From the NCBI GenBank assembly GCA_964562165.1, contig CAZLRZ010000001.1:1-64000 (forward strand): a stretch of DNA of 64,000 nt, in the 5' to 3' direction. The notes under the pieces are model-generated. The model was not told the origin of the DNA and searched no databases. It was given only the letters and a program-made list of their open reading frames with translations. Every line of letters begins with the position of its first letter. The stretch's first letter is position 1. This document shows positions 14,752-23,197 of this stretch, in pieces. Source of the DNA: JAKQLP01 sp964562165 (lineage in GTDB: Bacteria > Patescibacteriota > Dojkabacteria > B142 > OLB20). Position numbers and translations under genes: made by a program.

Positions 14752-16539
14752 ATGCAACGAATCTTATCAAATGAATTGAAAAACCAAATCGGCAACGAAG
14801 TTATGCTAGAAGGCTGGCTTCATAACCTAAGGACAATGGGCAAATTGGCCTTTCTAATTTTGCGTGATAGAACTGGTTTGAGCCAAATTGTTTTAGATTC
14901 TGTTGATGAAATCAAAAAGCTCGACAATCTATACACCGGTTCGGTTCTAAGAATAGTTGGGAACGCAGTTTTATCTGAGAAATCTCAATATGGTGTTGAA
15001 ATCCAAAATTCAAAAATCGAAGTAATGCAACCTGTAAAATACCCTAGCCCAGTTGATATTTCAAAAAATGATTTGAATGTGGAGTTTGATACTTTGCTTG
15101 AAAATCGCGTAGTAACTTTAAGACACCCAAAGCAATCTGCGATTTTCAAAGTTGCAGGTATTGCCGAAAAAGTAATGCGTGACTTTTATAATAAAAATGA
15201 GTTCACACAAATTAATTCACCAAAAATGATTGCCTTCCCAACCGAAGGCGGTGCTGAGGTTTTTGAGGTCAACTACTTTGATAAAAAGGCGTATATGGCT
15301 CAAAGCCCTCAGTTTTATAAACAGATGATGGTCGGTGTTTTTGAAAAAGTATATGAAATCGGTAGAGCCTACCGTGCAGAAAAAAGTAATACCAGCAGGC
15401 ATCTTTCGGAGATCCTAATGTTGGATATGGAAATGGGATTTATAAATTCCTTTGAGGACGTTCTAAATACTAGTGAATCCTTTATAAAATACGTTTGTGA
15501 AAATACTTGGAACGAAGCGGCCCCTTTACTTGAAGGCCTTGGAGCAAAAAAGCCAATAATTTCGGAAAAGCTTCCAAGAATTAGTGTAAAAGATTTACAC
15601 GAATTAATGAAAAAAGAAACCGGCGAAGATCATACTAGCGAACTCGACGTTGCTCCTTCTGAAGAAAAATTTATAAGCGAATATTCACAAAAGAACTGGA
15701 ATAGCGAAGCGCTATTTATTGTTGACTTCCCTTGGTCCGATGCAAAATTTTATCATCATCAAAGCGAAACCAACCCAGAAAATGCTGATCGAGCCGACTT
15801 AATTTTTAGAGGCGTTGAACTTGCTACAATTACAAGGCGTGAAGTCAATTACGAAAAGCTAGTCTCACAAATCCAAGCAAAAGGAATGGATTCCAATCAC
15901 CCAGGCCTAGCGCAATATCTTGAAGCCTTTAAATTTGGAATGCCCGAAGAAGGCGGCTTTGGTTTAGGTATTGCAAGATTCGTTCAAAAAATGATAGGCC
16001 TCGATAATGTAAAAGAAGCCGAACTATTTCCATCGGATCCTAAGCTAATCGGTGGAGTTCGAATTGCTCCTAAGGTGTTTTTTGGCAAAGAGTTAAATTC
16101 TGAAATATTATCCCAATTAACAAAAGGTAAAATTACCTATGAAAAGGTAACTCATGAACCCGCAAAAACATCTGAGGAATCGGCCATTCAAAGAAAAACC
16201 AATCTTGATGAAGGTGTAAAAGCAATAATTCTTCGAGGTAAAAGAACAGGAAAAAACATTATGGTTTGTATTCCTGCTGATCAAAAACTAAATATGGACA
16301 TATTATCCAGTTTTGAAAGTGAAAAGTTTGAGTTTGAAAACCCTCAAATAATTAAAGATAAGTTCGGCTTGGAACTCGGATCAATTCCTCCATTTGGCAA
16401 CTTGCTAGGAATGACTACGTATTTCTCAAATGATATAGAACAAAAAGCATTATCAGCTTTCAATGATGGACTTACAACAGAGTCCATCAAGATGCAGCCA
16501 GCAGATTTAATTAAATTAATAAATCCAATATTAGTTTGA
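14752..16539 (+). CDS. aspS: Archaeal-type aspartyl-tRNA synthetase fused to a YbaK-like deacylase domain
   Basis: 595 aa. Residues 1-100 are the OB-fold anticodon-binding domain; about 115-440 are the class II core with motif 2 (Y-R-A-E-K-S-N-T-S-R-H-L-S-E) and motif 3 (G-F-G-L-G-I-A-R-F). The bacterial GAD insertion is absent, as in archaeal AspRS. His24 in G-W-L-H-N-L-R occupies the position where His is associated with non-discriminating AspRS, so it may charge tRNA(Asn) as well. Residues about 450-595 match YbaK/ProX editing domains (Lys in G-V-K-A-I-I-L-R-G-K, and G-S-I-P-P-F-G). Expression is controlled by the preceding T-box; the stop overlaps or abuts sufC. Confidence 0.93.
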   Translation: MQRILSNELKNQIGNEVMLEGWLHNLRTMGKLAFLILRDRTGLSQIVLDSVDEIKKLDNLYTGSVLRIVGNAVLSEKSQYGVEIQNSKIEVMQPVKYPSPVDISKNDLNVEFDTLLENRVVTLRHPKQSAIFKVAGIAEKVMRDFYNKNEFTQINSPKMIAFPTEGGAEVFEVNYFDKKAYMAQSPQFYKQMMVGVFEKVYEIGRAYRAEKSNTSRHLSEILMLDMEMGFINSFEDVLNTSESFIKYVCENTWNEAAPLLEGLGAKKPIISEKLPRISVKDLHELMKKETGEDHTSELDVAPSEEKFISEYSQKNWNSEALFIVDFPWSDAKFYHHQSETNPENADRADLIFRGVELATITRREVNYEKLVSQIQAKGMDSNHPGLAQYLEAFKFGMPEEGGFGLGIARFVQKMIGLDNVKEAELFPSDPKLIGGVRIAPKVFFGKELNSEILSQLTKGKITYEKVTHEPAKTSEESAIQRKTNLDEGVKAIILRGKRTGKNIMVCIPADQKLNMDILSSFESEKFEFENPQIIKDKFGLELGSIPPFGNLLGMTTYFSNDIEQKALSAFNDGLTTESIKMQPADLIKLINPILV

Positions 16540-16541
16540 AA

Positions 16542-17285
16542 ATGATGTTAGAAATAAAAAATCTAAGTTGCGAAATTAATTCAAAAGAAATTTTGTCTGA
16601 CATTTCTCTACAAATTCAAAAGGGTGAAGTTCATGTTATTATGGGACCAAACGGATCCGGCAAGTCCACACTTGCTAAAGCCATAATTGCTGATCCTGAA
16701 TGTATTATCAAAACCGGGAAAATCTTTTTTGAAAACATTGATATTACATCTCAAGACATCTCATCTAGAGCCAAAAACGGAATCTTTATGGCTTTTCAAA
16801 ATCCGGTGGAAGTCCCCGGTTTAAATTTCCGCAACTATGCAAGACTAATCTATAACAATCTAAAGCCAAAGGAACAAAAACTCCCTGTTTTTAAATTTAG
16901 AGAACATTTATTGAGCTTAGCAAAATCTTTAAATATTCCAGAGGCTTTACTCGAAAGGAACTTAAACGAAGGCCTTTCTGGAGGCGAAAAAAAGAAGCTG
17001 GAGATACTTCAAATGGCATTATTAAGCCCCAAATTAGTGATTCTTGATGAAACCGATTCCGGCCTAGATATCGAGGCAATAAAAACGATTTTCAAGTATA
17101 TTAATGAACTCAAGGTTTCTAACCCCAGTCTTACCATTTTGATAATCACCCATTATCATAAGATTTTTGAGGATTTAACTCCTAATAAAATCCATATTAT
17201 GATGAATGGGAAAATCGTAAAAACCTCCGATAAAAGCATTTTACAAACAATAGAAAAATTTGGATATGAAAAATTCAGAAGCTGA
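16542..17285 (+). CDS. sufC: Fe-S cluster assembly ATPase SufC
   Basis: 247 aa from ATG 16542 (alternatives: TTG 16536 overlapping the aspS stop, or ATG 16545). An ABC ATPase with Walker A G-P-N-G-S-G-K-S, signature L-S-G-G-E-K-K-K and Walker B L-V-I-L-D-E-T-D-S-G-L-D. The D-E-T-D-S-G-L-D form and the G-G-E-K-K-K signature are typical of SufC rather than transporter ATPases. With SufB and SufD it forms the cytosolic scaffold on which Fe-S clusters are built. It lies directly behind aspS with no promoter visible between them, so it probably shares the T-box-controlled transcript. Confidence 0.95.
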   Translation: MMLEIKNLSCEINSKEILSDISLQIQKGEVHVIMGPNGSGKSTLAKAIIADPECIIKTGKIFFENIDITSQDISSRAKNGIFMAFQNPVEVPGLNFRNYARLIYNNLKPKEQKLPVFKFREHLLSLAKSLNIPEALLERNLNEGLSGGEKKKLEILQMALLSPKLVILDETDSGLDIEAIKTIFKYINELKVSNPSLTILIITHYHKIFEDLTPNKIHIMMNGKIVKTSDKSILQTIEKFGYEKFRS

Positions 17286-18696
17286 AAATTGCGATGTAAA
17301 AACCCTTGTTTCAACGAATGCTTATGACGAGAAGTACGGCTTCCACACTGATAATACAAACACCATCGAATTTAAAAAAGGCCTCGACCTTGAAACAATT
17401 AAAAGTATTTCAAAGATAAAAAATGAGGACAAATGGATGTTAAATTTTCGACTAAAAGCATACAAAGAATTTTTAAAACACAAAATGCCCTCTTTTGGGC
17501 CCGATCTAACTCACATTAATTTTGATGAGATAAAATATTTTGTCCAAGCCTCAGCGAAATCAAACAAGAGCTGGGATTCAGTTCCCGTAGAAATTCAAGA
17601 GACTTTTGATAAGCTGGGTATTCCGGAAGTAGAAAAGAAATATCTCGCAGGCATTGCTACACAATATGAATCCGAAATCATCTATAACAATCTTAAAGAA
17701 AAGTGGACAAAACAAGGAATAATATTTTTAGATATTTCAGAAGGCTACAAAAAATACCCCGATCTATTTACGAAATATTTTAGTTCAATTGTGCCAATTA
17801 ATGACAACAAGTTTGCCGCATTAAATTCTGCTGTTTTTAGTGGAGGAACTTTTATCTATATCCCTAAACATATTAAGGTTAGGATTCCACTCCAAACCTA
17901 CTTTAGAATCAACACTGAAAGTATGGGCCAATTTGAAAGGACCTTGATCATTGCTGACGAAGGCAGTGAAGTCCATTACATTGAAGGATGCACAGCCCCG
18001 ACATATAGCAAAGATTCCTTGCACGCTGCGGTAGTCGAAGTTATTGTGTTAGATAAAGCCAGAGTCAGATATACAACCATTCAAAACTGGTCAAAAAACG
18101 TATTGAACCTTGTTACAAAAAGAGCTTCTGTCCACGAAAAAGGCATTATGGAATGGGTTGACTGCAACTTAGGCTCAAGAATTACTATGAAATACCCAGC
18201 TGTAATCTTAAAAGGAGATGATTCCCATGGCGAAATTTTATCAATCGCCTTAGCAAACAAAGACCAAATAATTGATGCCGGTGGCAAGGCAATTCATATA
18301 GGCAAAAATACCTCCAGTATTATTAATTCCAAATCGATCTGCATTAATGGTGGCAGAAGCTCTTTTAGAGGCTTTGTAAAATCCGAGACTACCGCACAAA
18401 ACGCAAAATCGAAGGTCAATTGCGAAGCCTTAATACTAGACAACAAATCTCAAACTGACACCTACCCTACAAATTTGATTTTGAATAAAACAACGCAAGT
18501 TGCCCACGAAGCCTCAGTTAGCAAGCTCAACACAAAACAAATGAACTACTTAATGTCGCGCGGCCTAAATATTGCCCAGGCTTCATCTTTAATTGTTTCT
18601 GGTTTTATTGAACCAATAGTAAAAGAATTACCAATGGAATATGCAGCAGAACTTAATACTTTAATTAATTTAAGTATGGAAGGAAGCGTAGGATAA
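17266..18696 (+). CDS. sufB: Fe-S cluster scaffold protein SufB
   Basis: 476 aa from ATG 17266 (TTG 17260 also in frame), overlapping sufC by 20 nt. Full-length SufB: N-terminal K-Y-G-F-H-T-D segment, the beta-helix core with V-H-Y-I-E-G-C-T-A-P (scaffold Cys) and S-V-H-E-K-G-I-M-E-W-V-D-C-N-L-G-S, and the C-terminal L-M-S-R-G-L-N helix motif with the E-P-I-V-K-E-L-P-M-E-Y-A end typical of the family. SufB receives persulfide sulfur from SufS and assembles clusters with SufC. Strongly conserved. Confidence 0.96.
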   Translation: MKNSEAENCDVKTLVSTNAYDEKYGFHTDNTNTIEFKKGLDLETIKSISKIKNEDKWMLNFRLKAYKEFLKHKMPSFGPDLTHINFDEIKYFVQASAKSNKSWDSVPVEIQETFDKLGIPEVEKKYLAGIATQYESEIIYNNLKEKWTKQGIIFLDISEGYKKYPDLFTKYFSSIVPINDNKFAALNSAVFSGGTFIYIPKHIKVRIPLQTYFRINTESMGQFERTLIIADEGSEVHYIEGCTAPTYSKDSLHAAVVEVIVLDKARVRYTTIQNWSKNVLNLVTKRASVHEKGIMEWVDCNLGSRITMKYPAVILKGDDSHGEILSIALANKDQIIDAGGKAIHIGKNTSSIINSKSICINGGRSSFRGFVKSETTAQNAKSKVNCEALILDNKSQTDTYPTNLILNKTTQVAHEASVSKLNTKQMNYLMSRGLNIAQASSLIVSGFIEPIVKELPMEYAAELNTLINLSMEGSVG

Positions 18697-19149
18697 ATGG
18701 AAGACATCTCATTAGACTTAACAAAAAACATTCAAGAAATCGAAGTTAACAAAGACTCTCTATTCAGGGCTGTTTTCCAAAGCAACCTAAACGGCAAATT
18801 AAAAAGGGTCATTACCATCACTCATACAAAGAAAAACATTGAATCAGAATTTAGAATAAAATTCATTGTCAATTCAAAAGATCCCGTAGAGTTCATCCCT
18901 ACCATTATTATAAAAAAAGGCGCAACCGGAGTAAAAAGCAAACTAAAAATTGAAGTCCTAAATTTAACAAACAACCCCCATATACTAATCAGTCCTAATA
19001 TGGAAATCCTCGATAACGACGTCGAAGCCTCTCACAGTTTGGCCATACGACAAGTCGATTCAAATGAGTTAAAATATTTAATGAGCCGAGGCTTAGAAAA
19101 ATCTCAAAGCACAAGATTATTAATTCAAGCTTTTATCAACGATTTATGA
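18697..19149 (+). CDS. sufD: Miniature SufD-like protein (C-terminal SufBD core only)
   Basis: 150 aa, against about 400-450 for usual SufD. It begins immediately after the sufB stop. The sequence keeps the end of the SufBD fold: a beta-rich stretch, then A-S-H-S-L-A-I-R-Q-V-D-S-N-E-L-K-Y-L-M-S-R-G-L, parallel to H-E-A-S-V-S-K-L...L-M-S-R-G-L in SufB, and a helical tail. The long N-terminal part is missing with no frameshift visible, so this looks like an evolved short partner that could cap SufB and bind SufC. The ATGA overlap with sufS supports an expressed gene. Confidence 0.8.
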   Translation: MEDISLDLTKNIQEIEVNKDSLFRAVFQSNLNGKLKRVITITHTKKNIESEFRIKFIVNSKDPVEFIPTIIIKKGATGVKSKLKIEVLNLTNNPHILISPNMEILDNDVEASHSLAIRQVDSNELKYLMSRGLEKSQSTRLLIQAFINDL

Positions 19150-20354
19150 ACAAATCCGACTTCCCAATTTTCAATCAATTTCCAAAACTAATTTATTTGG
19201 ATAATGCTGCAACCACCCAGAAGCCCTCTTGTGTTATCGACTCCTACAAAGAGTTTTACGAAAAGCACAACGCAAATGTACATAGGGGCATATACAAATT
19301 AAGCGAGGATGCCACGGCTTTGTACGAAGCCTCTAGACAAACCGTTGCTGAATTCATCGGGGCAAAATCCGATGAGATCGTTTTCACATCAGGCACGACA
19401 ATGTCTATTAATCTTTTGGCCCAATATCATTTTAGGAATGCACTAGAAGCTGGCTCAACTATCCTATTAAGCGATTTAGAACATCATAGCAATATCCTCC
19501 CTTGGCAATCCATTGCAAAAGAACAGTCACTTAATTTGGATTATATTCATCTTAATTCAAACTTGGAATTTGATCTAAATCAAATCGAGGCCACTTTAAA
19601 AACACAAAAAGTTGACCTAATATCAATTTCATTAATGAGTAATGTCACGGGATACACACCCCCCATTAAACAAATTAAAGAATTGATAAATAAACATTCG
19701 CCCCAAACCCTACTATTACTTGATGCAGCACAAGCTATTTCACATATGAGCATCGATGTTAACGAACTTGATGCGGACTTTATTGTTTTTTCTGCCCATA
19801 AGGCATATGGCCCAACCGGATTAGGTGTAATTTGGGGCAAACAAAACCATTTAAAAGAAATTCAATCACTTTTCCAAGGTGGCGGAATTGTTGAAACCGT
19901 AACTAGAGATAGCGCGACTTTTATTGAAGGTCCACAAAGGTTTGAAGCAGGCACTCCTCCTATTGCCGAAGCTGCAGTTTTCGCCAAAGCCCTTAAATAC
20001 TTAAAATCAATTGGCCTAGAGGAAATCAAAAATCACGAAATGCACCTTGCAGAATCCCTACACAAAAGACTTAAAGAGATTCCCGAAATCAAGCTACTTG
20101 TTGAGAACTTCGACCCAAGCCATTTTGGACCCATAATTAGCTTTACACACGCAAAACTACACCCTCACGATTTAGCTCAGATCCTGGATTATAAAGACAT
20201 TGCAGTAAGAGCGGGGCATCATTGCACACAGATTCTACATAGAGAGGTTTTACATATACCTTCAAGCGCAAGAGTTAGTTTGGCTTTATATAACGAGGAA
20301 GCTGATATCGAAGCCATAATAGACGCCCTTAAGAACGTGTCAATAAATCGTTAA
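19146..20354 (+). CDS. sufS: Cysteine desulfurase SufS
   Basis: 402 aa. A fold-type I PLP enzyme of the SufS/Csd group: Y-L-D-N-A-A-T-T-Q-K-P at the N-terminus, the PLP lysine in F-S-A-H-K-A-Y-G-P-T-G (about residue 223), and the catalytic loop R-A-G-H-H-C-T-Q (Cys about 359), the R-x-G-H-H-C signature. It takes sulfur from L-cysteine and passes it to SufB. The ATGA overlap with sufD couples translation. No sufE or sufU lies in the window, so the sulfur-transfer partner is elsewhere or absent. The 3' end overlaps the convergent GNAT gene by 26 nt. Confidence 0.96.
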   Translation: MNKSDFPIFNQFPKLIYLDNAATTQKPSCVIDSYKEFYEKHNANVHRGIYKLSEDATALYEASRQTVAEFIGAKSDEIVFTSGTTMSINLLAQYHFRNALEAGSTILLSDLEHHSNILPWQSIAKEQSLNLDYIHLNSNLEFDLNQIEATLKTQKVDLISISLMSNVTGYTPPIKQIKELINKHSPQTLLLLDAAQAISHMSIDVNELDADFIVFSAHKAYGPTGLGVIWGKQNHLKEIQSLFQGGGIVETVTRDSATFIEGPQRFEAGTPPIAEAAVFAKALKYLKSIGLEEIKNHEMHLAESLHKRLKEIPEIKLLVENFDPSHFGPIISFTHAKLHPHDLAQILDYKDIAVRAGHHCTQILHREVLHIPSSARVSLALYNEEADIEAIIDALKNVSINR

Positions 20355-20838
20355 TATCAAAGGGTTTTAAGGTTAAATTCATAATCAAATTCTTTTGACC
20401 AAAATATCCTTCTGGCCTTGTCCCTATTAATTTAAAACCATGCTTTTCGTAGAAGGGCCTAGCTCTATCATAGGTATAGAGCTCAATTAGATGACCTTTT
20501 ATTTGCTTAATATAGTCAATATATTTTTGAAGCAAAACACCTCCAAGGCCTTTACTTCTATATTCAGGATAAACTCCTACCCAGCTTATAAAGCCGACAC
20601 CACCATAAGTGTGATCCCCAATTAAAAACCCAATAACGTTTTTCGATTCATCAACTGCAACAAAAACTTTTCGAAAATTCCTATCAATCCAAAGTCGGAA
20701 GTTCTGTAATGTATAGTCCGTCAACAAGAAATGTTCCGAAAGCACAGGAGGGAACTGACCATAACCCTCATTCATAAGCTTTGAAAAGCACCTATAAAAT
20801 GAGTCTAGATTATTAGTCCCAAGTTCTTCTATTACCAT
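20329..20838 (-). CDS. GNAT-family N-acetyltransferase
   Basis: 169 aa. The GNAT core spans about residues 55-150: a beta-strand pair (V-F-V-A-V-D...V-I-G-F-L-I-G), motif A I-S-W-V-G-V-Y-P-E-Y-R-S-K-G-L-G-G-V-L-L (acetyl-CoA pyrophosphate loop R-S-K-G-L-G-G), and motif B ending F-Y-E-K-H-G-F. The acyl acceptor cannot be predicted. The start overlaps the 3' end of the secF-like gene by 7 nt, so it is probably the last gene of the secD-secF operon. Its end overlaps sufS on the opposite strand. Confidence 0.88.
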   Translation of the reverse strand: MVIEELGTNNLDSFYRCFSKLMNEGYGQFPPVLSEHFLLTDYTLQNFRLWIDRNFRKVFVAVDESKNVIGFLIGDHTYGGVGFISWVGVYPEYRSKGLGGVLLQKYIDYIKQIKGHLIELYTYDRARPFYEKHGFKLIGTRPEGYFGQKNLIMNLTLKPFDINDLLTRS

Positions 20839-21749
20839 TTTTTTTGCAGAAATTTATTGAACTTGAATTTTTTATGAGTGAAAAAATCAAATGGCAATAG
20901 GTAATCTCTTAAAACAAAAAAGTTGTAAGCTATTAAAAGCATTGCGAAAACTATTTGGAAAATACTTAGGGTAAGCTCTCCTGAAATTACAATCCAAGGC
21001 AAAACAAGGATTATTAAAATCATTGATAAAAGGAAAACGAATTCTGGCCAATAATCTTTTGAGATTTTTAGGCTGATTTCTTGAAGTGATTTTTTGACTT
21101 CAATTTGTAAAAGTTGTTTAAAGCGGAAAACATAATACATCTCAAATATCACGATTAAGAAAATACCGGTTAAAGTAATTGTGAAAAAAGTCTGCTCCAT
21201 TACAACCCCGACTGCCCCAATTACAGAACCAAAGCCCAAGAAGACTATTATAGTAAACAAAGTCATTAACAATTCCTTAATCACAAAACTTAACAAATCC
21301 TTTATTAATAATCCGTTTTTTCTCAAAATTAAAGCTAGATAGACAAGAGCAGTTACAAAGAAAACCGCAAAAACTATCAGGGCTCTTTGAAGAACTATTA
21401 CCTCTTTAGCAGGAATATATTCATAGAAGGTCTTACTGACAATACCTGGAAGCTTTGTGCTTACGGTATCTAAAATACTAATCTTTTCATCTTCAGAAAC
21501 TCCTTGATAAAAAGCGTAGAATTTTGATGTACTTTCCTTTTCTACTCTCGAAGGTTTTGAAAACGATCTTAATTCGCCAACCACATTATCTGTTGAAACC
21601 TCATGATCTAATTGTATTAATAGGACATTTGAATCATTGAAAAAGGGTCCAATATTCAATTTGAAATAAAAGATTGAAAACAAAGAAAGAATTAATAAAA
21701 GAGAGGCGGAAATTGCTACTCCCCTTTTTGATTTTAAAAAGTTTGCCAT
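20832..21749 (-). CDS. secF: Divergent SecF-like protein-export membrane protein
   Basis: 305 aa. One N-terminal TM helix (about 12-31), a soluble loop of about 90 residues, then a group of five hydrophobic helices (about 120-290) fit the 1+5 topology of SecF. Classical SecF motifs are poorly kept; the call depends on topology and on the preceding SecD-like gene, which it overlaps by 16 nt. SecDF uses the proton motive force to aid the late steps of Sec translocation. Another six-TM protein of the RND superfamily is possible. Confidence 0.6.
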   Translation of the reverse strand: MANFLKSKRGVAISASLLLILSLFSIFYFKLNIGPFFNDSNVLLIQLDHEVSTDNVVGELRSFSKPSRVEKESTSKFYAFYQGVSEDEKISILDTVSTKLPGIVSKTFYEYIPAKEVIVLQRALIVFAVFFVTALVYLALILRKNGLLIKDLLSFVIKELLMTLFTIIVFLGFGSVIGAVGVVMEQTFFTITLTGIFLIVIFEMYYVFRFKQLLQIEVKKSLQEISLKISKDYWPEFVFLLSMILIILVLPWIVISGELTLSIFQIVFAMLLIAYNFFVLRDYLLPFDFFTHKKFKFNKFLQKKW

Positions 21750-23131
21750 TTTTCTTTAGGTAAAAAAAAGATTGGTAATAAGATTTTCACGAAATTAGTG
21801 AAAATAAAATAGCCTATAATAACTCCAAATCCAAGACTATTATAAAAATTGATCACAAAAATTGGAGAGAAATACGACACTACAAAAGCAGTAATAATAA
21901 AGACAATAGTCAAATTTCTATAATTGATTTTCAACATCTCAAATTCGGTTTCTACCTCTGATAAAATCAAGCCGGACCTTGAAGCAGTACGGATTCTATA
22001 TAATAGATAAACAATAAAGGTTAAAAACAATAGGAACCCAGAGACCGCACCTAATATGGTTGGAAGCCCAAGCACTAGGTTAAAGACCTTCATTATCGCC
22101 ACAACAATTACTCCATAGATTATTACGGAAGCAATTGCTAATTTACTTCTTTCCCTAAAGTAGAAAACCAACAAACCTATGCAAGCCAATAATGACAATC
22201 CGGTCGCAATTTTAATATTTAACAAGGCATTTGGCCCCAAACCGGCTTCAACTGTATTTGTATTTGAAATAGTTAAAGTCTTATCAAAAGGTTGGTCGGT
22301 CATAATTGCTGCCAAAACTGAATTGGCTGTATATGTATCAATAATTCCGGGATATATAACTAATTCTCGATCTGGTGTTACGCCAGAATAAAATTGCCCC
22401 ATCGACTGAATAGCGATTGGATATCCATCTAGAAGCATCAATAATGGAAACTTACCACTGGAACTCGAATAAAGCGCCGCGATAAATTCACCCTTTGAAG
22501 CCTCTTTGAAAGTTATGCTAATACAATAATTGCGAAGTTCATTTGGATCGTTAATATAACAATTTGTGCCAGGCACGACGCTTACAGATTCAATATCATC
22601 GTTTGTTAAAGCAGAAGGCTTTCTAGCAGCAATAGGATTGTTTTGTAATTCTTCCTCAGTCACCGTTGCCGATTTTTCAGTATCTTCTACCCAAAAGGAA
22701 ATATCTGCAGGAGAAACCAGAATTGATAAATAATCCTTACTTAATACCTCTGAGGATTTTAATATAAGATTGTATTCGTTTTTTTCTTTACTGATCATAC
22801 TATTAAGTTCGAAATAATCAGGGTTCGTTTTCTTAATTCTTCGATATAAAATACTTTTAGTATTTTCGAGTACAGCAAATTTTTCTTCTTCAGGCACATC
22901 AGTCATATCGACCGATATTGTTGCCAAAGCACCTCCCGATATATCTAATGAAGGCAAGAACTTAAATTCTTGAAGTAAAAAATTCGGATTAAAATCTTTT
23001 GGATCCCAACCCCTGATGCGGTAATTCTGGTTATTAACATTTATGTTAAAGGTTGGTATGGCAATTGATAAAGCAAAAAAAACAAAAAGAACTAAAAGGA
23101 AGGTTTTAATAATTGATTTTTTCACATTCAA
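21734..23131 (-). CDS. secD: Divergent SecD-like protein-export membrane protein
   Basis: 465 aa from a TTG start (GTG 23125 is an alternative). TM1 lies at about 8-27, then a large periplasm-side domain with S-L-D-I-S-G-G-A-L near residue 60 (SecD motif L-G-L-D-L-x-G-G) and the P1-like region, then five hydrophobic helices from about 305 to the end. The fourth motif region (L-P-T-I-L-G-A-V-S-G-F) is degenerate. Overlap with the SecF-like gene supports the pair. A TGATAGAAT box at 23153-23161 gives a leader of about 15 nt. Confidence 0.7.
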   Translation of the reverse strand: MNVKKSIIKTFLLVLFVFFALSIAIPTFNINVNNQNYRIRGWDPKDFNPNFLLQEFKFLPSLDISGGALATISVDMTDVPEEEKFAVLENTKSILYRRIKKTNPDYFELNSMISKEKNEYNLILKSSEVLSKDYLSILVSPADISFWVEDTEKSATVTEEELQNNPIAARKPSALTNDDIESVSVVPGTNCYINDPNELRNYCISITFKEASKGEFIAALYSSSSGKFPLLMLLDGYPIAIQSMGQFYSGVTPDRELVIYPGIIDTYTANSVLAAIMTDQPFDKTLTISNTNTVEAGLGPNALLNIKIATGLSLLACIGLLVFYFRERSKLAIASVIIYGVIVVAIMKVFNLVLGLPTILGAVSGFLLFLTFIVYLLYRIRTASRSGLILSEVETEFEMLKINYRNLTIVFIITAFVVSYFSPIFVINFYNSLGFGVIIGYFIFTNFVKILLPIFFLPKEKWQTF

Positions 23132-23152
23132 AAAGAAATGAATTATTTTGTT

Positions 23153-23161
23153 ATTCTATCA
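23153..23161 (-). promoter_or_regulatory. Extended -10 promoter of the secD-secF-GNAT operon
   Basis: Minus-strand TGATAGAAT (TGn plus 5 of 6 of TATAAT), 15 bases or so before the TTG start of secD at 23131. No convincing -35 element. Confidence 0.5.
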
Positions 23162-23197
23162 GCAATAATGAGTTTATTCAAACCAGCGGGAAAGTAT

